From Auricularia sp. M13 (lineage: Eukaryota > Basidiomycota > Agaricomycetes > Auriculariales > Auriculariaceae), in assembly GCA_037042915.1 (NCBI GenBank), contig CM073193.1, positions 6,138,001 through 6,202,000 on the forward strand: a DNA stretch of 64,000 bases. The letters run 5' to 3'. Within the stretch, counting starts at the first letter, position 1, and every line of letters starts with the position of its first letter. The notes under the pieces are model-generated. The model made no database searches and was not told where the DNA came from. It was given only the letters and a program-made list of their open reading frames with translations. The position numbers and the translations under genes are program-made. Below, one piece after another: positions 1-10,607 of this stretch.

Positions 1-366
1 GAGCGAGCGACACGCTGCTCAGGATCTGGCCGATCGAGCCAAGGATAGGTAAATTCCTCTCGTCCCTCCTGCTGTTATCAATGTCACTCACAACTATTAT
101 TTGCAGTGGGAGATCGTCAAGAAAGCATTTATATCAATTACACCCCTCCTAGCCAGGACGCAGAACCTGACTTCAAGATCCCTGAGGAACACCAGTTTCG
201 GTCGTATGTCTGGTCACCTGGCGTGCGGCTTGTCCTCGGGCTGCCATTCACATCCATCGATTTCACCAATGCACGTCTAGGCACAGACTGGGCGCAATGT
301 TACCAGCCGAATGCAGAGTCGCAGGGCCCAGCAGTTCGCACGGACCATACAAAGGAAAGGGTGTAG
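1..366 (+). CDS. 3' end of an unidentified gene (partial)
   Basis: Two terminal exons of a gene that begins outside the window. Exon 1-48 reads in its third frame and ends at a GT donor at 49. A 58-base intron ends in TTGCAG at 106, and the last exon runs 107-366. The frame joins cleanly across the intron through a split valine codon and stays open to a TAG stop. The readable tail has about 100 residues, rich in Pro, Glu, Tyr and Arg (for example YINYTPPSQDAEPDFKIPEE). I recognise no domain. The other frames of the last exon stop earlier or look less protein-like. Confidence 0.5.
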
Positions 367-819
367 ATACTGGTCATGCTATTGTTACATGTAATAGCCA
401 CTGTATCCAGCCAGGCTGTATCCCACAAGATGTGATGTTGAATTTGGGAGTACCGCACACCAGACTCGGAAAGCATCAGCGGGCACATCCAGACGAGCAA
501 CAAGATCGGTACTATTGGGATCACAGGCTGACAGACAAAAAAACACGCAAGACATGTACACGGGCAACATGAGCAACGAAACGAAACGAAACGAAACGAA
601 CCAGGAGAAACGAGCCGGGAGGAAAAGAGCCGAGAAAAGAGAAAGAGACCAGAACAGAGGGGAACAAAGGGGGGAGGGGGGAGATAGTACAGCGTAGACA
701 ACAGCATTCGAAAGCAAACGAAAACATACTCAGACTGGATGGATTCTTCCTTCCTTCATTCTTCCCTTCTTCCTTTCTTCATCCTTCCTTCGCTATCCCC
801 CGCGCAAAGCAAGCAAGCT
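367..819. other. Intergenic gap between two converging 3' ends
   Basis: No convincing gene. It holds the presumed 3' untranslated regions of the left fragment and of the WW-domain gene, which converge here. Five ACGAA units lie at about 576-600, followed by a purine-rich stretch to about 690. A TTCC/CTTC pyrimidine-rich run lies at about 745-795. Confidence 0.5.
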
Positions 820-3800
820 TCACCGCCCATGCACATGGCCGTGCTGCCGCCGCCCAGTACCCCGACGCGGGGGGTACCTGCCGTTGGCATTACTGCGCAT
901 GCGCCGGAAGCCTCCCCCTCCAGGACCCTCCCCGCCGTCCGCGGTGGCAGCGTCGTCCGCATCGCCCGGCCACGCGCCCTCGTTGGGGTCCGAGATCCTG
1001 TCGATCAGGCTCGCCTTGCGCTCAAGCGGCGGCGGCGGCACTTGCATTCCCCTAAGTAATAAAACGCCCAGGTCAGCTCAGCCATACATGCATGGACTCT
1101 GCGCCCTACCTCGGGTCCAGTCCGAGAGCATCGTACCTCATCTTGCCCGGCGGCGGTCCACGCTCACGCTCACGGTCTCGCTCGCGCTCGCGCTCCCTAT
1201 CATGCGCCGGCGGGTAGAACGACGGCTGGCGCGACGGGCCCGCCACACCGGGCGGCGGTGCCCCGCCGCCGCTCACCAGGCCAGCGCGCTCGGGGTGCAT
1301 GCCGTTAACGAGGCGCTGCTCGGGCGACCGATGGGGCGGAGGCGGCGGCGGTCCGCGACCCCAATCCTGGGACGGCATCATGCCGTCGCCCGGAGGCGGC
1401 GGAGCGTACTGGCGGTGCGGCGACGCCGAGCGCGAGCGGCGGTAGTGCCCGCCCTCCGCGCGGAACGATGCCGAGCGCTCGTTGCGCGTCGGACGCGGGC
1501 GGTCGTTCCAATTATTCTGATTACCACGCGGCGGCGGCGGCGGCGGACCCTGCTATAGCCACGATCAACACCATTTCCAAAAGAAAAATAAAAAGAAAAA
1601 GAAAAGCACACATACATCGCGCATAGGAAACTCCGCGCCTCGATTCGGGCGCTGCTGCACATACGACGGCGGGAGCGGCATCTGGTTGCGGTCCTACACG
1701 ACTAGGTAAGAACCATACACCTCTTCAGGAAGGCAGACAATCACTCACCAGAGCAGGCGATATATGCGGGCTGCGCGAGGGCCCCGTATTCTGGTAAAAG
1801 CCCTGCTGGCTCGCAACCGGAATCGGCCCCGGCCCCGGCCCCGGGCTCGGCAACGGCGGCGGCGCGCCCGTGTGCGGGCTGGCGCCATACCGCGCCTGAC
1901 GCGGCGGCGGGCCGCGCCGCTCGCGCTCGGGGTGCAGCGGGCGTCCATTCTCCATCGGCGATGCCTGCAACTGCAAAACCGCGCCGTCAAACACCGTCCA
2001 CGGCGCACAATCCAGAAGAGCACCAACATCCATCCTCGGCGGCCGCCCCGCGACCTCGCGCGGCGGGAGCGGGTGCTGGTTCCACTCGCCCGCGGGGCTG
2101 TTGCGCTGTTGCGGCGGGCCAAATCTCGACTGGCGCGGGCCCGAAGTGTCGACGTGCAGCGGCGGCCCAGGCGGCGGGAGCGGCGAGCGGCCGTTCACGT
2201 TGAAGGTCGGGCTCCTCTGCGGCTGCGGCGGGGCGGGCGGGTGTTCACCGCGTCCCATACTGTCGCGCCTCGTCCGGAACTCGCGGTCAGCACGCGGCCC
2301 ACTCGGCAGCCGGTCACGGTCACGCTCTTGCTTATAGTCAGCAGCAGCAGGCCCTCTGAACGACGCCTCCCTGCGCGGCGCAGGAGGATGGGGATGAGGA
2401 TGAGGATGAGGCGGGGGCTGCAGATCCTCCCTAGGTTTCGCGGGCGACGGCGACGGCGGCGGCACGCGCTTGGCCTGGAAGAGCTCGCCCTGGGGCGGCA
2501 GCGGCTTGCGTTCTGGCAGACACGAGGGCGTGTGAGCGGCGGCGCGCGGGAAGCAGGGCCAGGAGAACGCACTGCGCGGCGAGTCGTCGTCGTGGGCAAC
2601 GCCAATGTCCTTCGCGGGCGGCGTCCGTCGCGCGCGCGTCGAGTCCGGGTCGCTGTCGGTCCTTCGGCGCTTCGCGTCCACTTCCTCCTGCGGCGGCGCC
2701 GCCAGGGGCTGAGCCTTGGGTGCCTCGTCCTCTTCACGCGGGCGCTTGACGCCTTCCTTGACCGGCAATTCCTCGCGCTCGCGCGGCGGAGTCGGGGGCC
2801 TCAATGGCGACGTGGTGGCCGAGGTCGAGGCGAGCGTAGGCACCGACTGCGGCGGCGACGGCAGAAGCGTAGGCGGCGGTGGCGGCGGCGGCGGGGGCGA
2901 TCTGCGTCCTAGAAAAGCAAAATACGGGGGTGCAAAAGCGGGCGGAATGAGCGTCCTTGAGATGTGACGAGAGAGAGCCGAGAGCAGGGATGGAGCGAGC
3001 ACCGAAGGCGACTGCGCGATAGGCACGGCGCGCCCGCCCCAACTTGCAGCGGACGGAACACCGGCGGCGCATCCGTCGCCCCGGGCAGCTGGCGATGGCG
3101 GTGGTAATGGGAGCATAGAACGTACTCGGAGCGTCGGCGGCAGGCGCGCGCGGGGCGATCGCATTGGCGTTGGCGTTGTTGTTGTTGTTGCTGCTGCTGC
3201 TGTTCTCAACCGAGCGCGCACGCGGCGGGCGGCGATTCCTGTTGCTGGGTCCATTCTGGTCTTGCTGAACACGGCCGCGCTCAGGGGCCCTGCCGCGCTC
3301 ACGCTCACGCTCGCGATCCCGTTCAGCAAACTGATCGTGCTGCCACTTTCCGGCCGCTGCAACACCACGAGGCGCGTCGTCTTCCGGCCGCCAGCTATTG
3401 CTGCCGCGTTTTACCTCATACCTCGCAGGCGGTGACAGGGAATGGCGACGGGGCAGAGGAGGCGACTGCGGGCGCGGCACAGGCGGGGCAGGCTCGCGTC
3501 GCCCACGAGTCTGCTCGGGCGAGTAGTGCTGGCCTCCACGCCTTAGCATCCGTTCATCGGCGGCGGGGGGAGCAGCTGGGGGGTAGTCACGGCGCGCAGC
3601 AGGCCACGCAGAGGAAGAGGGCTCCGGCGGCGCGGGCGCCGACGGATAGTGCCTAGGATCAGGGTCAGAGCCGCCGCGGTAATCTGCAGAGGAGTCGTGT
3701 CTTCCAGGTCCCGGGCCGTACGAGTCAGTTCTGGGCGGCGGCCTGGCGCTTTGCTGCGGGCCACGGGGCGGCGGCGGGGACGGCTTGCCGAGCTTGGGGC

Positions 3801-4536
3801 GCTGCCACTGCGTCTCCTGCGTGAGCCTGTTGTAGAAGAAGTCGGCGCCCTTGCTGGACGTGCAGATTTGCCATTCGGACGGGAGCCCGTCCAGCTCGTC
3901 TCTTGAGATCCTCTGCGCCGCGGGCGGCGGCGGCGGGTCGTCAGAACGCGCCCGGTCCCGGTCACGAGCAGGGCGCTGGGCGGGGGCCTCGATGGGCTGC
4001 TGGTAGCCGCCGTACGAGGTCGAGTGGATCAGCTGGGGCTTGGCGGGCAGCGCCATGTTCCCCGCAGGCAACTGGTTGTGCGCGCCCCGCGAGCGCGACG
4101 GCGGGGGCGGGGGCGGCGGGGGGCGGGCGTTGGACGAACCGGACGACGACGAGCCCTCCGTGCGCTGGCGGCGCTCGTCGCGGTCGCGCTCCCGGTATTC
4201 GCGCTCGCGGTAGTCACGCTCACGATCCCGCTCGCGCCGCGGGCGCGGCGGGTCTGGGCGCGGCGCCGGCTGTGGCAACGGGCCCGCGCTCTGATTATCG
4301 GGCGGCGCACTACTGCTGCTGCCCTCGTCGGCGGGGGCGGCGGGGGCAGCGGGGGCCGGGCTGGGGTCAGCGGGGGCGTCGTCACCTTGGGCGGCGGCGC
4401 GCGGGGCCTGGTATTTTTGGAGGGCGGCGAGGTCGTCGTCCTCGTCGGCGCCGCCGAGCGAGATCGCGTCGTCGTCGGGCATGGGGGCGTCCACGTCGCC
4501 CCAGTCGAGCTCGTCGTGCTCCATGTCGGCGTCCAT
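820..4536 (-). CDS. WW-domain, proline/arginine-rich low-complexity protein
   Basis: Multi-exon gene read leftward. The chosen ATG is at 4536 and opens an acidic N-terminus (MDADMEHDELDWGDVDAPM). A WW domain follows around residues 195-225 (GLPSEWQICTSSKGADFFYN, ending in TQETQWQRP), with both key tryptophans and the Tyr pair present. The rest is mostly Pro-, Arg-, Ser- and RE/RD-rich, including RERDRERD and poly-Pro tracts. Introns I can place are 1748-1694, 1615-1553 and 1109-1052. One near 2900-3060 and probably one near 1970-2025 are inferred from frame changes next to CTAG/GCAG acceptors. The stop is at 820. WW domains bind proline motifs, and RS/RE-like tails are common in nuclear RNA-processing factors, so a nuclear splicing or transcription role is a guess. 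No ortholog is claimed. Confidence 0.75.
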
Positions 4537-4797
4537 AGCGGCGGCGGCGAACACAAAGGGCGGATGGCGAGGGTGTGGGTGCAGACTCTGACCAGACTCA
4601 ATCTCCGCCTCCGTGTCCGGCCTCGCGGGGGGTTCTCCGCCGGAGCTGGCAGTGCACAATGAACAAGACGTCTGCAATGCATACCTATGCATAGCCAATG
4701 CGTTCAGCCTCTTCCAGCTTTCCCGGCTGGGCAAGGTAATATTCCGTCGGCGGGTTTGTCCAGCGTCCAATCCATTCCAAATGATACATATATACTG

Positions 4798-6245
4798 TCA
4801 GAAAGCACCATATCCCGGCCCTGGTATCTCCTCTTTCTCCCGCGAACCCCAATGTGGATGCGCCTGCGGCCCAAACGTGAGCACCTGGACCATCTCCTTG
4901 AAGCGCTGACTGTCCGCGCCCAGCTCGATCTTGAAGAACTTGGCCGCGCCCTCGACCCACTGCAGCGTCGCATCGTGACTACAGTCGCAATCCCGATTTC
5001 AGTTCAGCATTCACTGTCACACCGCCACTCACTTCGAATGCGCGGCAGCGATCTGCGCCAAATCCGCGAGCAGCTGCCCCTTGGTGCTGGGGTATCGCTC
5101 CTCGTCGTAGCGCAGCTGCCAGATGCGCCGCCCGACGCGCGTCGCCTCGCGCCCGTCGACGGCGCCGCGCGCCCACGACGCGAAGCGCGCCATGAGCTGC
5201 TGGTGCTCGCGCATGCGCGCGTCGGACTCCGCGGCGGGCCGCGCGCACGCCGCGCAGCCGCAGGTGAAGTTGTACGTTTGTTGGAGGTACTGCCGCCGCT
5301 CGGCGCGCGGGCGCAGCGTGTCGGTGTATGTTGTGAGCAGCTCCTGCGAGTTCGTACATATATATGCAGACGATCAGTTTCTGTTTCTTGAATCTGGCTC
5401 GCCTCGCCGGAAGAACGCACCTCCCCAGGCTTGATATCTTTCACAGCATGCACGACTGTAGGTGCGAAGTATCATAAGTAATCAGACTGAGTCTCGAGAG
5501 AGACTCCAAACGCACCAATAACCCCATTCTCCTCCTGCCAACTATACACGACATTAAACGCGCCGAGACACGCATGGTTGAGCCGCGCAAACGTCGGGCA
5601 CACGCCCGCGCCGCGGCTGCCCAGCGCAACAGCGTTCGTCTGGAAGATGGACACGCGCGCGTCGGGGTGCAGCCGCGCGTCGCCCAGGCGCATGTACCGC
5701 CGCCGCTCCGCCTCGCCCAGCCTGCCCAGCGCGTCCGCGAGGATCGTCTCCGGCGCGGCTTTCACTTGCACCCGTCAGCCAGCATTCATATTCAGTGCGG
5801 AGGGGCAAAGTCGGCGTACCCTGCGTTGAGAGCGCGAATAACGGCGCCTCGGTGATAATCCTGTCGCCAGCCTACATGTACATAACCCAGCATTCAGCAT
5901 TCAGCATGCCATGGGTTGGATTTAAACGCACCTTGATATGCCGCGTAGCGATGAGCCCCTTACCCCGCCCAGGCAGCTCGCGCAGCTCAAACGGATAATC
6001 GTGCCCGGCAAACTCGTCGAACTGCTCCTCCGCGCGCTCGGCCGCCCAGCGATACAGAACGAGCGCAGCGGCCACGGCCAGGACGCCGACGAAGAGCGCG
6101 GTGAAGAACGACTGGAAGCGGTTGCGTTTCTATCGGCATTCACGGTCCTCAGCTTCAACTTCGACAAATGCAATGTGCTCACAGTCGCCGCCGCCGTCTT
6201 CACGTGGGCGGCGCCATTGAGTTTTGCTGAGCCTTTCTTGGCCAT
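4798..6245 (-). CDS. SET-domain protein with N-terminal membrane anchor
   Basis: Start ATG at 6245. Exon 1 (6245-6183) and exon 2 (6129-5932) join into a short basic leader. A hydrophobic segment (FFTALFVGVLAVAAALVLY, residues about 28-46) follows. The SET domain then begins at ELPGRGKGLIATRHIK and continues through AGDRIITEAPLFALSTQ. The SET core has RLNHAC, matching the NHxC cofactor-binding motif. It is followed by VHAVKDIKPGE and a post-SET cysteine cluster (FTCGCAACARP). The C-terminal exons carry a helical tail (MREHQQLMARFASW) and end at the TGA at 4800. The family transfers methyl groups from S-adenosylmethionine to lysine, and this layout resembles fungal SMYD/SET5-like proteins. Being anchored in a membrane is unusual for such enzymes. 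One intron needs an AAG acceptor near 5767. Confidence 0.82.
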
Positions 6246-7394
6246 ACTGATAACGACAATACTACACAGGCGAGTGCGGAGGACGGTCACAAATTCGAAC
6301 GCATATGCATGGAGTCCGCGTGCAAAATAAAGCAGCTCGTCGGGAATCGGAATTTCGTCGGTCGGGCGACCGCTACGTGGCCCCGCTCGCTGAACGCTAC
6401 GACATGCAGGCGGGCGGCACGTGCCCCTGGCTTTGCGTCAATATCTTCCAGAAATGTTCCATGGTAGTGTAATGAAAGTAGTGATATTGCGCAGCACGGA
6501 CGCGGTATCTAATACAGGCATTGACAAGCGAGCAACGTAGGAGACCTGACGATGGGGTCAGCAACGGATACGACGAAGGCGGATGGACGGGGAGGGAAGG
6601 GGCCTCAGGAAGATTGTTTTCCGTCACAAATAATCGGACATATGCTTGTAAGTTGTAAAACTTGGACATCATAGGCGGGGGCGGGGACAGGATGAAGGGC
6701 AAAGCATAAGGAAGCCACTCACGTTCACAGACTTGCACAACGCGTGACGACGAGCACATACAACCTGCGTGATAGAGCATCGTCAGCGCCAGTCACGACA
6801 AGAGACAAGGAAGTGAAGGGTCAGAAAAATTTGGTAAGGTATAGGATATCTTCAAGGACATTGCAGAAGCAGAACTGAATAAGTTGGATGCATCATTCGA
6901 CGCGCAGGGGCACGCGCGTCCAAGGGCAGGCATCGGAGACAGCACTCACTGGTATGTCCAGCAGCGAACACGAAGAGGAAGGAGGAAGAGGAGCACACGG
7001 CTTTACCCGGTGGAAAACTTTGCGCTGAAAAAGGCTCCGCGCGGGACAAAAAGCGTCGGCCGCGCGCGCCAACTCCGCTTTTCCCTCATCCTCCTTCTCC
7101 CCACTTTTCTCTGCTCTGCACCCGTCCGCGCGGACGCACCCTCATTCGTACGTCCACCTTTTCACCTTTCCTTTTTTCTTGTTTTGGGCGATGATAGATA
7201 ACCATCCAATTTCGAGTGGGCGACGGCTTTCCAGGCCGCGTGAGCCGTGCTCAAACATGCATCACCAACGGAGCCCTCCATCCTTTCCTTCATTCCTTTC
7301 TTTTTTCTCAACGTCCTTCATCGCATACTCACCTATTTACTCATCTACAGACTTCTTACGACCCCGCCACACGACCGTACCGAACCCAACCCGA
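6246..7394. other. Intergenic region, no supported gene
   Basis: About 1.1 kb upstream of the SET gene and of the small rightward ORF at 7395. Open frames here (for example 6397-6780 on the minus strand) show no domain and no codon bias. The end nearest 7395 (about 7270-7350) is rich in T and C runs (CCTTTCCTTCATTCC), as is common just upstream of strongly expressed fungal genes. Confidence 0.4.
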
Positions 7395-7604
7395 ATGATG
7401 ATGCCCACCGTGACCGTCCACGCCACCGCCGCCGCTACCGCCATCCTCAACTGGCTCGGCCTCAGCACCGCCAGTCCGAAGATGCCGACCAACCTCCACC
7501 CACGCGCAGCGGGCGCAGAGCCGAGGGAGGCCGAGTACGTCTTCGACGCGCACTTCGCACACCCGCGCGCGTCGTCGCCCCTGCTCGCCCTCGCCCTCGT
7601 TTAG
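7395..7604 (+). CDS. Small hypothetical protein (69 aa)
   Basis: Open frame starting at a triple ATG at 7395 and ending at a TAG at 7604. It is single-exon as read. Codon use is strongly biased to C-ending codons (GCC, ACC, CTC, GTC), as in well-expressed basidiomycete genes, and a pyrimidine-rich tract lies just upstream. The protein begins MMMPTVTVHATAAATAILNW and has a charged middle (EPREAEYVFDAHF). I see no signal peptide, domain or homolog. It could instead be the last exon of a longer gene. Support is codon bias and context only. Confidence 0.35.
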   Translation: MMMPTVTVHATAAATAILNWLGLSTASPKMPTNLHPRAAGAEPREAEYVFDAHFAHPRASSPLLALALV

Positions 7605-8556
7605 GGCCGCCGCCCACTGACGGCCTGAATTTTTTGTTTTTGTTTCGACCTTCACACGGCCGCGCCCATTAGATTTTTACCCCTAGCCTTGCCGGAGTCG
7701 GTGTTGTTGATGCAATACACAATGACTCGGATGCCGTGCCCTGTGTGTCAATGAATGAACTGAATGAATGAATGAAAGGCGGACAATAGTACTTATGAGG
7801 CGTCGGGCGCTGCGCTTGTTGACGCCACACAGGTTGTACACATTGTCATGCGCTCATTGCAGTCTGTGTTGATATTGCGTTGATAACGACTGTCTGCTTG
7901 GCCCGGGCTGTCGCGGAGACGGCGTGCCATAGTTGCCAGACCGAGCGCGTCGCGACGAAAGCGCCGAAAGGTGGAACGGAGCCGCCACGAGTTCGAGGCG
8001 AGGCCATGGGTCAGGCGCCCGCAGCTTTGAATCGATGAATGGGATGTACAGTATCTAGCTTGAACAGCATCGGGATCGGTGTAGCATGCGCGGTCCGTCG
8101 CGTTTGGAGTTAAAGTCCATTTCAAGGAGACTGACTGATGTTCACTATCATAATGGAATGCAAGCATCGCCGCTGTACCCCAGGAGAAGCCTAAAAGAAT
8201 AAATACCAGATCCAGGATGGCTTCGCCGCAGCGTGCAGCTGCGAATAAGATGCAGTAAGGCCTGAGCCTCGAGCGAAGGCGCCAATACAAAAAGCTTACT
8301 ATTACGAAAAAAAAAAAAAAAAAAAAAAAAAAGGTAGAAAAAATTCTGGCGATGTCAATACTTCTCTCGGTCTCTTGTTTGAACCCAATGGTACCTATTT
8401 CATCCAGCAATTCGAGTTATGTAAAGGGCCTTGCATCGAACGCACGTGAGTTTTGACTCGAGGAGCGGGCGGTTGTTGCCGGTGGCACAACAATTGGCTT
8501 CTTTGGTTACAACGGCCATTGTGCCTCGCCCAGTTTACTGTCTCTATCCTCTCACC
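7605..8556. other. Intergenic region with poly-A tract
   Basis: No convincing gene. It contains ATGA/GAATGAAT microsatellite at about 7752-7780 and an uninterrupted run of about 26 A at 8307-8332. The minus-strand frame across the A run encodes poly-Phe and is judged spurious. The last 150 bases should hold the promoter of the nuclease gene at 8557. Confidence 0.5.
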
Positions 8557-9809
8557 ATGCGCCTACTGCCTCTGCTCGCTCTTGCCGCTGCGCCCGCCGG
8601 CGTTGCTGCATGGGGCGCTGCTGGTAGGCGCCTTTGAGCTCTTCAGTCACTGCGGCGAGCGTTGCTGAGCACGGTTTCAGGACACGAGATCGTGGCAACG
8701 ATCGCGCAGATATACATGCACCCGTCCGCACTGAGCGCCGTGTGCGCCATCCTGGGCGTGCGCTTCGAGGACTGCCAGCTCTCGCGCGTCGCGACCTGGG
8801 CGGACCGCGTGCGCGGCCAGCCGGCGTACCGCTGGTCGGGCACGCTGCACTACGTGAACGCGCTGGGCGACCACCCCGCCGCGCGCTGCACATTCGGCGA
8901 GGAGGGCTGGGCGGGCCGCGAGGGCGGCAACGTGCTCGCCGCCGTGCGCAATGTCACCGACTGGCTCGTCGACGGCCGCGAAGGCGCCGACGAGGCGCTC
9001 AAGTTCCTAATCCATTTTATCGGCGACTTGCATATGCCGCTGCATCTGACGGGCAGAGACAAGGGCGGCAACGGCGGTGCGTATGCTATGCGGTATCGTC
9101 TCGGAATGTGGCTTATGACTTTGGATGCTCAGTGAAGGTTCATTTTGGCACGCGCTCGACGAGTGAGCGATTTACAGCCCGTATGACTATAAGGCTCTCT
9201 GGCTGACCCCTGATTGTAGACTTGCACTCGGTATGGGATGGCCTGCTCATAGCGAAAGCGATCCGCGAGACGCCGTACAACTACACGCGTCCTTTGCCCT
9301 CGCGGAGCGTCGAGCGCGCTCTGCGCGGCGCCATCTACGACCCCTACGTGCGCCAGATCGTCTGGGAGGGGCTTCTCGGCACGTGGCGCGACGCCCTGCC
9401 CGCGTGGGCGTCGTGTCCCGCGCTTCCCGATCCGCAGCGCCAATCGCTGCTCGACCGCGTCCAGTTCGTCCTGGGCGTCAAGCGCCCGCCCGCGCGGCCG
9501 GAGGACACGGACGACACGTTCATCTGTCCGTACGCGTGGGCCGCGGAGATCCACCCGCTCAACTGCGACATCGTCTGGCCCGCCCAGCTCAATTTCACAG
9601 TAGCTAGTTACAACCCGCCGCATCCTCCAAGTGAGCCGCTGCTCGAGCTCGACGAGCCGTGGTATTCCGGCAGAATTAAGGAGGAGCGCGTCGTCGAGCG
9701 GCTCCTTGCTCAGGCCGGCATCCGCCTCGCTGCTGTCCTCAACGACATCTTCGCGGACGAGGTCCCCGACGTCGTGCGCGACACAGGCAGGTTGCCGCGC
9801 CTTGCGTGA
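8557..9809 (+). CDS. Secreted S1/P1-type nuclease
   Basis: Four exons: 8557-8623, 8681-9076, 9133-9162 and 9220-9809. Introns are GT-AG of 56-57 bases and the frame is continuous. Residues 1-18 (MRLLPLLALAAAPAGVAA) form a signal peptide, so the mature protein begins WGAAGHEIV, the N-terminal Trp that ligates zinc in this family. Further family motifs are ATWADRVR, YRWSGTLHYVNALGDHP, LIHFIGDLHMPLHL, DKGGNGG and NLHSVWD, which supply the His/Asp ligands of the tri-zinc site. S1/P1 nucleases cut single-stranded DNA and RNA and remove 3' phosphates, usually outside the cell at acidic pH. Potential N-glycosylation sites are visible (NYT, NFT). The length (about 360 residues) is normal. The gene looks intact and ends about 350 bases before the transposon. 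Confidence 0.93.
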
Positions 9810-10160
9810 ATTAGACTGCACGCACGTGCTCACGACGCACAATGTATTATCACGACGTACGTATGGCTTGTATCCCATGCTGTACACGGCTCATTGACTT
9901 GATAGCAGTTGATATCGTCCAATGCCCATTGCTAGATGTATTGCATATTTTTCTTATGAATCAGTGTCCAGCAAACATAATCCAATGCAAATGGCCACTG
10001 TATAGTATGGTGCGTGCGTGGACACCTGATGACAAGGGACCTACGGTCGCGATCGTCTCAAGCATATCCCACATGCCCGTTGCTGTTCCCGGAAGCCACA
10101 ATGTCTGCCGTTCAGCGACGCTCATGCGTCCCTGAGGATCTTAGCAGGCCAATGGTACCG
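9810..10160. other. Gap between nuclease gene and transposon end
   Basis: About 350 bases, probably the 3' untranslated region of the nuclease and the original insertion site. No gene is seen. The 8-mer AGCAGGCC at 10143-10150 recurs just outside the right end of the element and is listed separately. Confidence 0.5.
10143..10150. repeat. Candidate left target-site duplication AGCAGGCC
   Basis: AGCAGGCC lies 10 bases outside the first base of the left inverted repeat. The same 8-mer lies 10 bases outside the right inverted repeat at 33412-33419, in direct orientation. Zisupton-type elements are known to make 8-bp duplications. The symmetric 10-base offset suggests the true ends lie outside the part of the repeat that is still recognisable, or that the match is chance. 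Confidence 0.5.
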
Positions 10161-10229
10161 GGGACTTTCGCTTAAGCGATTGCCGCACTTTGTGCAACGC
10201 ATCGGTTAAGCGATTCCCGCACTTTGGCA
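10161..10229 (+). repeat. Left inverted terminal repeat
   Basis: About 69 bases matching the reverse complement of 33331-33401 with a few substitutions and one T-run length difference. Within it the block AAGCGAT-nn-CCGCACTTTG occurs twice in tandem (about 10174-10192 and 10208-10226), so each terminus already contains two copies of a likely transposase-binding unit. Confidence 0.9.
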
Positions 10230-10284
10230 CGTTTTTGAAAAGTAAGTAAATGTAATCCGAGTGTAGATAGAGACACGTTACTAC

Positions 10285-10545
10285 AGTATAAATCGCTGGG
10301 CATCGCTGAGGACAGCGTTTTGGGCCGCTTGTGATCGCTGGGTTTCGGTTGACATCGCTTCGCATCGCTGAGCTACGGAATCAGCACGGATAGAACATGA
10401 GGATATTCGGTCGAAATCGGTGGGCATCGGTGGAAAGCGGCGTGTAGGGAAAGCCGGTGCGTTCACCATCGCTTGTGATCGCTGTACCACAAAATCGCTG
10501 AAAATCGGTGAAGATCGGTAGACATCGCTAGTAATCGCTAAATAT
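10285..10545. repeat. Left subterminal ATCGCT repeat field
   Basis: Degenerate, closely spaced ATCGCT/ATCGGT words (for example GGCATCGCTGAG, TGATCGCTGGG, GACATCGCTTCG, TCGGTGGGCATCGGTGG). They are the inverted counterpart of the AGCGAT words near the right end. Such dense short repeats next to the termini are typical transposase-binding regions of large DNA transposons. Confidence 0.8.
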
Positions 10546-10607
10546 CCCTGCTAACTACACCGACCGTCCGCTCGCATATTACATTAAAATATAAATAGCC
10601 TCTGATT

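Noticed and set aside
1106-4662. Several long antisense open frames opposite the WW-domain gene
   Set aside because: They are Arg/Ala-rich shadows of Pro/Arg codons in very GC-rich DNA and lack domains; the minus strand carries the WW domain and consistent introns.
7793-8410. 205-codon minus-strand frame containing poly-Phe
   Set aside because: It exists only because of a 26-base A run; there is no domain or codon bias.
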